Both the position numbers and the translations under genes were made by a program. A DNA stretch of 7,232 bases from Hyphomicrobiales bacterium (GTDB taxonomy: Bacteria > Pseudomonadota > Alphaproteobacteria > Rhizobiales > Aestuariivirgaceae). A model generated the notes under the pieces. That model had not been told where the DNA came from. It was given only the letters and a program-made list of their open reading frames with translations, and did no database searches. The stretch covers positions 1-7,232 of the forward strand of contig JAIBJH010000136.1 in NCBI GenBank assembly GCA_020029455.1, in the 5' to 3' direction. This document shows positions 6,501 to 7,232 of this stretch, piece after piece (the first letter of the stretch is position 1; each line of letters begins with the position of its first letter).

Positions 6501-7232
6501 ATCTCCGGCCTTTTTCGCGATGCCTTTCCGGCCCAGATCGAACTCATCGACAAAGCCATCAAAGCAGTCGCCGCACTGGAAGAAGACCCGGAAGACAATC
6601 CCCTCTCCGCCTCGCTCACCACGGCGCGAATTTTCGGCGCAAAGCCCGGAGCCTATGGCGCAGGATTGCAGGCCTTGATCGACGAGGGCATCTGGCAATC
6701 CCGCGCCGACCTTGCCGCTGCCTATGTGACCTGGGGCGCTTACGTCTATGGCGCGAAGGAAAATGGCCGCAATGACGAAGGCGCATTCTCATCGCGCCTC
6801 GCCGCCATCGAAGCTGTGATCCACAACCAGGACAACCGCGAACACGATATTCTGGACTCGGATGACTACTACCAGTTTGAAGGCGGCATGAGCGCTGCCG
6901 TCGAGACTGCATCCGGCAAGAAGCCGCGCATCTATCACAATGATCATTCGCGGCCCGAACGCCCGCTGGTCCGCACCCTCGAAGAGGAAGTGGCGCGCGT
7001 CGTGCGCTCCCGCGTTGTCAATCCGAAATGGATCAATGGCGTCAAGCGCCACGGCTACAAGGGCGCCTTCGAAATTGCCGCCACGGTAGACTACATGTTC
7101 GCTTTCGCCGCCACGGCGGATGCGGTGAAGTCCCACCACTTTGACCTAGCCTATGACGCCTATATCGCCGATGATGACACGAGGGCGTTCATGGCGGACA
7201 ATAACCCTCATGCGCTGAAGGAAATGGCGCAG
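3516..7232 (+). CDS. cobN: CobN, large subunit of aerobic cobaltochelatase, 3' end beyond window, with three in-frame repeat insertions
   Basis: CobN, with CobS and CobT, uses ATP to insert Co2+ into hydrogenobyrinic acid a,c-diamide in the aerobic B12 pathway. The frame is open for exactly 1239 codons from ATG 3516, which overlaps the cobW stop (TGATG), to the window edge. The family blocks are clear. They include AIVFYRSVVEGGQTAPI after residue 213, IQPARGYNIDP, HNGKHGNLEWLPGK (582-595), YPFIVNDPGEG with AKRR and IDHLTPPLTRAESYG shortly after, PSGAPTRGR (880-888) and LPTGRNFYSID (892-902). The last visible residues, NNPHALKEMAQ, are close to the usual C-terminus, so perhaps only 30-50 codons are missing. 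The oddity is three palindromic repeats read through in frame at residues 181-208, 431-458 and 816-838, all between conserved blocks. They add 79 residues without breaking the frame. Intact blocks on both sides argue that the protein is functional. It is riboswitch-controlled through the operon. Confidence 0.97.
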   Translation, partial: MHLLATTSGVVDGGAEAIDLKQSPGDIVILSSADSELASLAAAIDQLPDDAPSFRLANLLQLQHNYSVDLYAEKTLCKAKLIVVRLLGGKSYWPYGVERLAELAETNGIALALLPGGNASDDELRSLSTISAEDWESLRSYFANGGAENAKRVIAYTHYLAGKRSRPDPADDFPHVGFLCSSSLRRQGSRFATNSAEIKRDSRLRGNDGLGSAAIVFYRSVVEGGQTAPITALCEQLEAEGIAASAVYVSSLKDKACQQFLRQHFADHPPGVIINATSFAVGDAGNDALAQQDCPVLQVTLAGTSEEHWRESKAGLASKDLAMSVVLPELDGRIYAGVISFKADQQWHERSQCRIVTYKPVRDRIARVAELAANWARLRATANTGKRIAIILANYPNKDGRIANGVGYDTPASTINILKALEATGYHVQFPSPLRRQGSRFGTAALEEKRDSHLRGNDEICDGNALVEALQANRTNTKNDKRSANILALSKYEEFFAALPQVIQEQVKTRWGNAIDDPLVLDGAFQLPFLTFGNIAAGIQPARGYNIDPKGTYHDPALVPPHNYIAAYLWLRHVFGAQAIIHNGKHGNLEWLPGKSVGLSEECFPDAILGPLPHIYPFIVNDPGEGTAAKRRTSAVIIDHLTPPLTRAESYGPLKDLEALVDEYYLASGLDRRRLSLLKEKILDLTRHHKLDKDAGFTGDDDADLQRLDTFLCDLKEAQIRDGLHILGESPQGQQEADLLVALTRIPRGDGVGENQSLIRALANDLQLGFDPLNCEFATLWEGPRPACLLAMSDDPWRTFGDTVERLELQAAFLVSSSRRKPGSVAMDEAGSGFRRGDGKVVDVLEHIDQVLRPTLQCCGANEIANLMRGLDGKSVQPGPSGAPTRGRLDVLPTGRNFYSIDNRTLPTPAAWQLGKASAKALLTRHFQDTGSHLKNAGLSCWGTANMRTGGDDIAQALWLLGVKPVWDMASWRVTGFEVQPLAALGRPRVDVTLRISGLFRDAFPAQIELIDKAIKAVAALEEDPEDNPLSASLTTARIFGAKPGAYGAGLQALIDEGIWQSRADLAAAYVTWGAYVYGAKENGRNDEGAFSSRLAAIEAVIHNQDNREHDILDSDDYYQFEGGMSAAVETASGKKPRIYHNDHSRPERPLVRTLEEEVARVVRSRVVNPKWINGVKRHGYKGAFEIAATVDYMFAFAATADAVKSHHFDLAYDAYIADDDTRAFMADNNPHALKEMAQ
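4057..4140 (+). repeat. In-frame palindromic cloverleaf element, copy 1 (84 bp)
   Basis: The ends are CGTCAT (4057-4062) and ATGACG (4135-4140), a 6-bp outer stem. Inside are three arms. CCCTGC (4063-4068) pairs with GCAGGG (4073-4078). TCCCGCTT (4080-4087) pairs with AAGCGGGA (4110-4117) around a 22-base loop. TCCCGC (4119-4124) pairs with GCGGGA (4129-4134). Single bases separate the arms. It encodes CobN residues 181-208, beginning SSSLRRQGSRF and ending RDSRLRGND. It lies between DFPHVGFLC and GLGSAAIVFYRS, where CobN proteins normally have a variable linker. No clear target-site duplication is seen. Confidence 0.9.
4807..4890 (+). repeat. In-frame palindromic cloverleaf element, copy 2 (84 bp)
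   Basis: It has the same length and arm offsets as copy 1. The outer stem is CGTCAC (4807-4812) with ATGACG (4885-4890), with one mismatch. CCCTGC (4813-4818) pairs with GCAGGG (4823-4828). TCCCGCTT (4830-4837) pairs with AAGCGGGA (4860-4867). TCCCAC (4869-4874) pairs with GCGGGA (4879-4884), with one mismatch. Copies 1 and 2 are nearly identical outside the central loop, which differs almost completely. It encodes residues 431-458, starting PSPLRRQGSRF and ending RDSHLRGND, between LKALEATGYHVQF and the family block GNALVEAL. Confidence 0.9.
5962..6030 (+). repeat. In-frame palindromic cloverleaf element, copy 3 (69 bp, variant)
   Basis: This variant has a shorter central arm. The outer stem is CGTCAT (5962-5967) with GTGACG (6025-6030). 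The first hairpin is CCCGGC (5968-5973) with GCCGGG (5978-5983). The central arm, TCCGTT (5985-5990) with AAGCGGG-side bases 6002-6007, includes G-U pairs. The last hairpin is TCCGGC (6009-6014) with GCCGGG (6019-6024). The central arm is 23 bases instead of 38, a loss of exactly five codons, so the frame is kept. It encodes residues 816-838 (SSSRRKPGS ... AGSGFRRGD) between GDTVERLE and the block containing LRPTL. Confidence 0.87.

Noticed and set aside
3516..7232. cobN as a pseudogene broken by insertions
   Set aside because: The frame was read codon by codon and has no stop; 3717 bases are exactly 1239 codons and conserved blocks are in phase on both sides of every insertion.

Overview
The window looks chromosomal and alphaproteobacterial, probably from the Rhizobiales or a neighbouring order. 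The evidence is the moderately high GC content, a cobalamin riboswitch leading straight into cbtB-cbtA-cobW-cobN (the aerobic, CobNST-type B12 pathway), and a PrtD-type secretion ATPase next door. The genus cannot be fixed from sequence reading alone.

Layout. Positions 1-1127 (minus strand) hold the 5' part of a type I secretion ABC transporter, which runs off the left edge just after its Walker A motif. Positions 1128-1321 are a divergent intergenic region with an 18-bp perfect palindrome and a plausible promoter for the rightward operon. A class-typical cobalamin riboswitch follows at about 1325-1520, with a leader that places the first ribosome binding site in a hairpin loop. The rightward operon is cbtB (1592-1765, 57 aa), cbtA (1784-2485), cobW (2485-3516) and cobN (3516 to the right edge). 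The cbtA/cobW and cobW/cobN junctions are TGATG one-base overlaps, so the last three genes are probably translationally coupled.

The genes form a cobalt supply and insertion line. CbtA and CbtB are the predicted membrane cobalt uptake pair. CobW is the GTP-dependent metallochaperone of the COG0523 family. CobN is the large subunit of the ATP-dependent cobaltochelatase that puts Co2+ into hydrogenobyrinic acid a,c-diamide. The riboswitch would shut the whole line down when B12 is plentiful.

The most notable observation is inside cobN. Three small palindromic elements (84, 84 and 69 bp) sit within the open reading frame. All have the same orientation, the same codon phase and a length divisible by three, so cobN stays open over all 1239 codons seen. 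Each folds on paper into the same four-stem cloverleaf. Each adds 23-28 mostly basic residues between conserved CobN blocks. This resembles the Rickettsia palindromic elements that insert in frame into protein genes, but the host and the element sequence are different.
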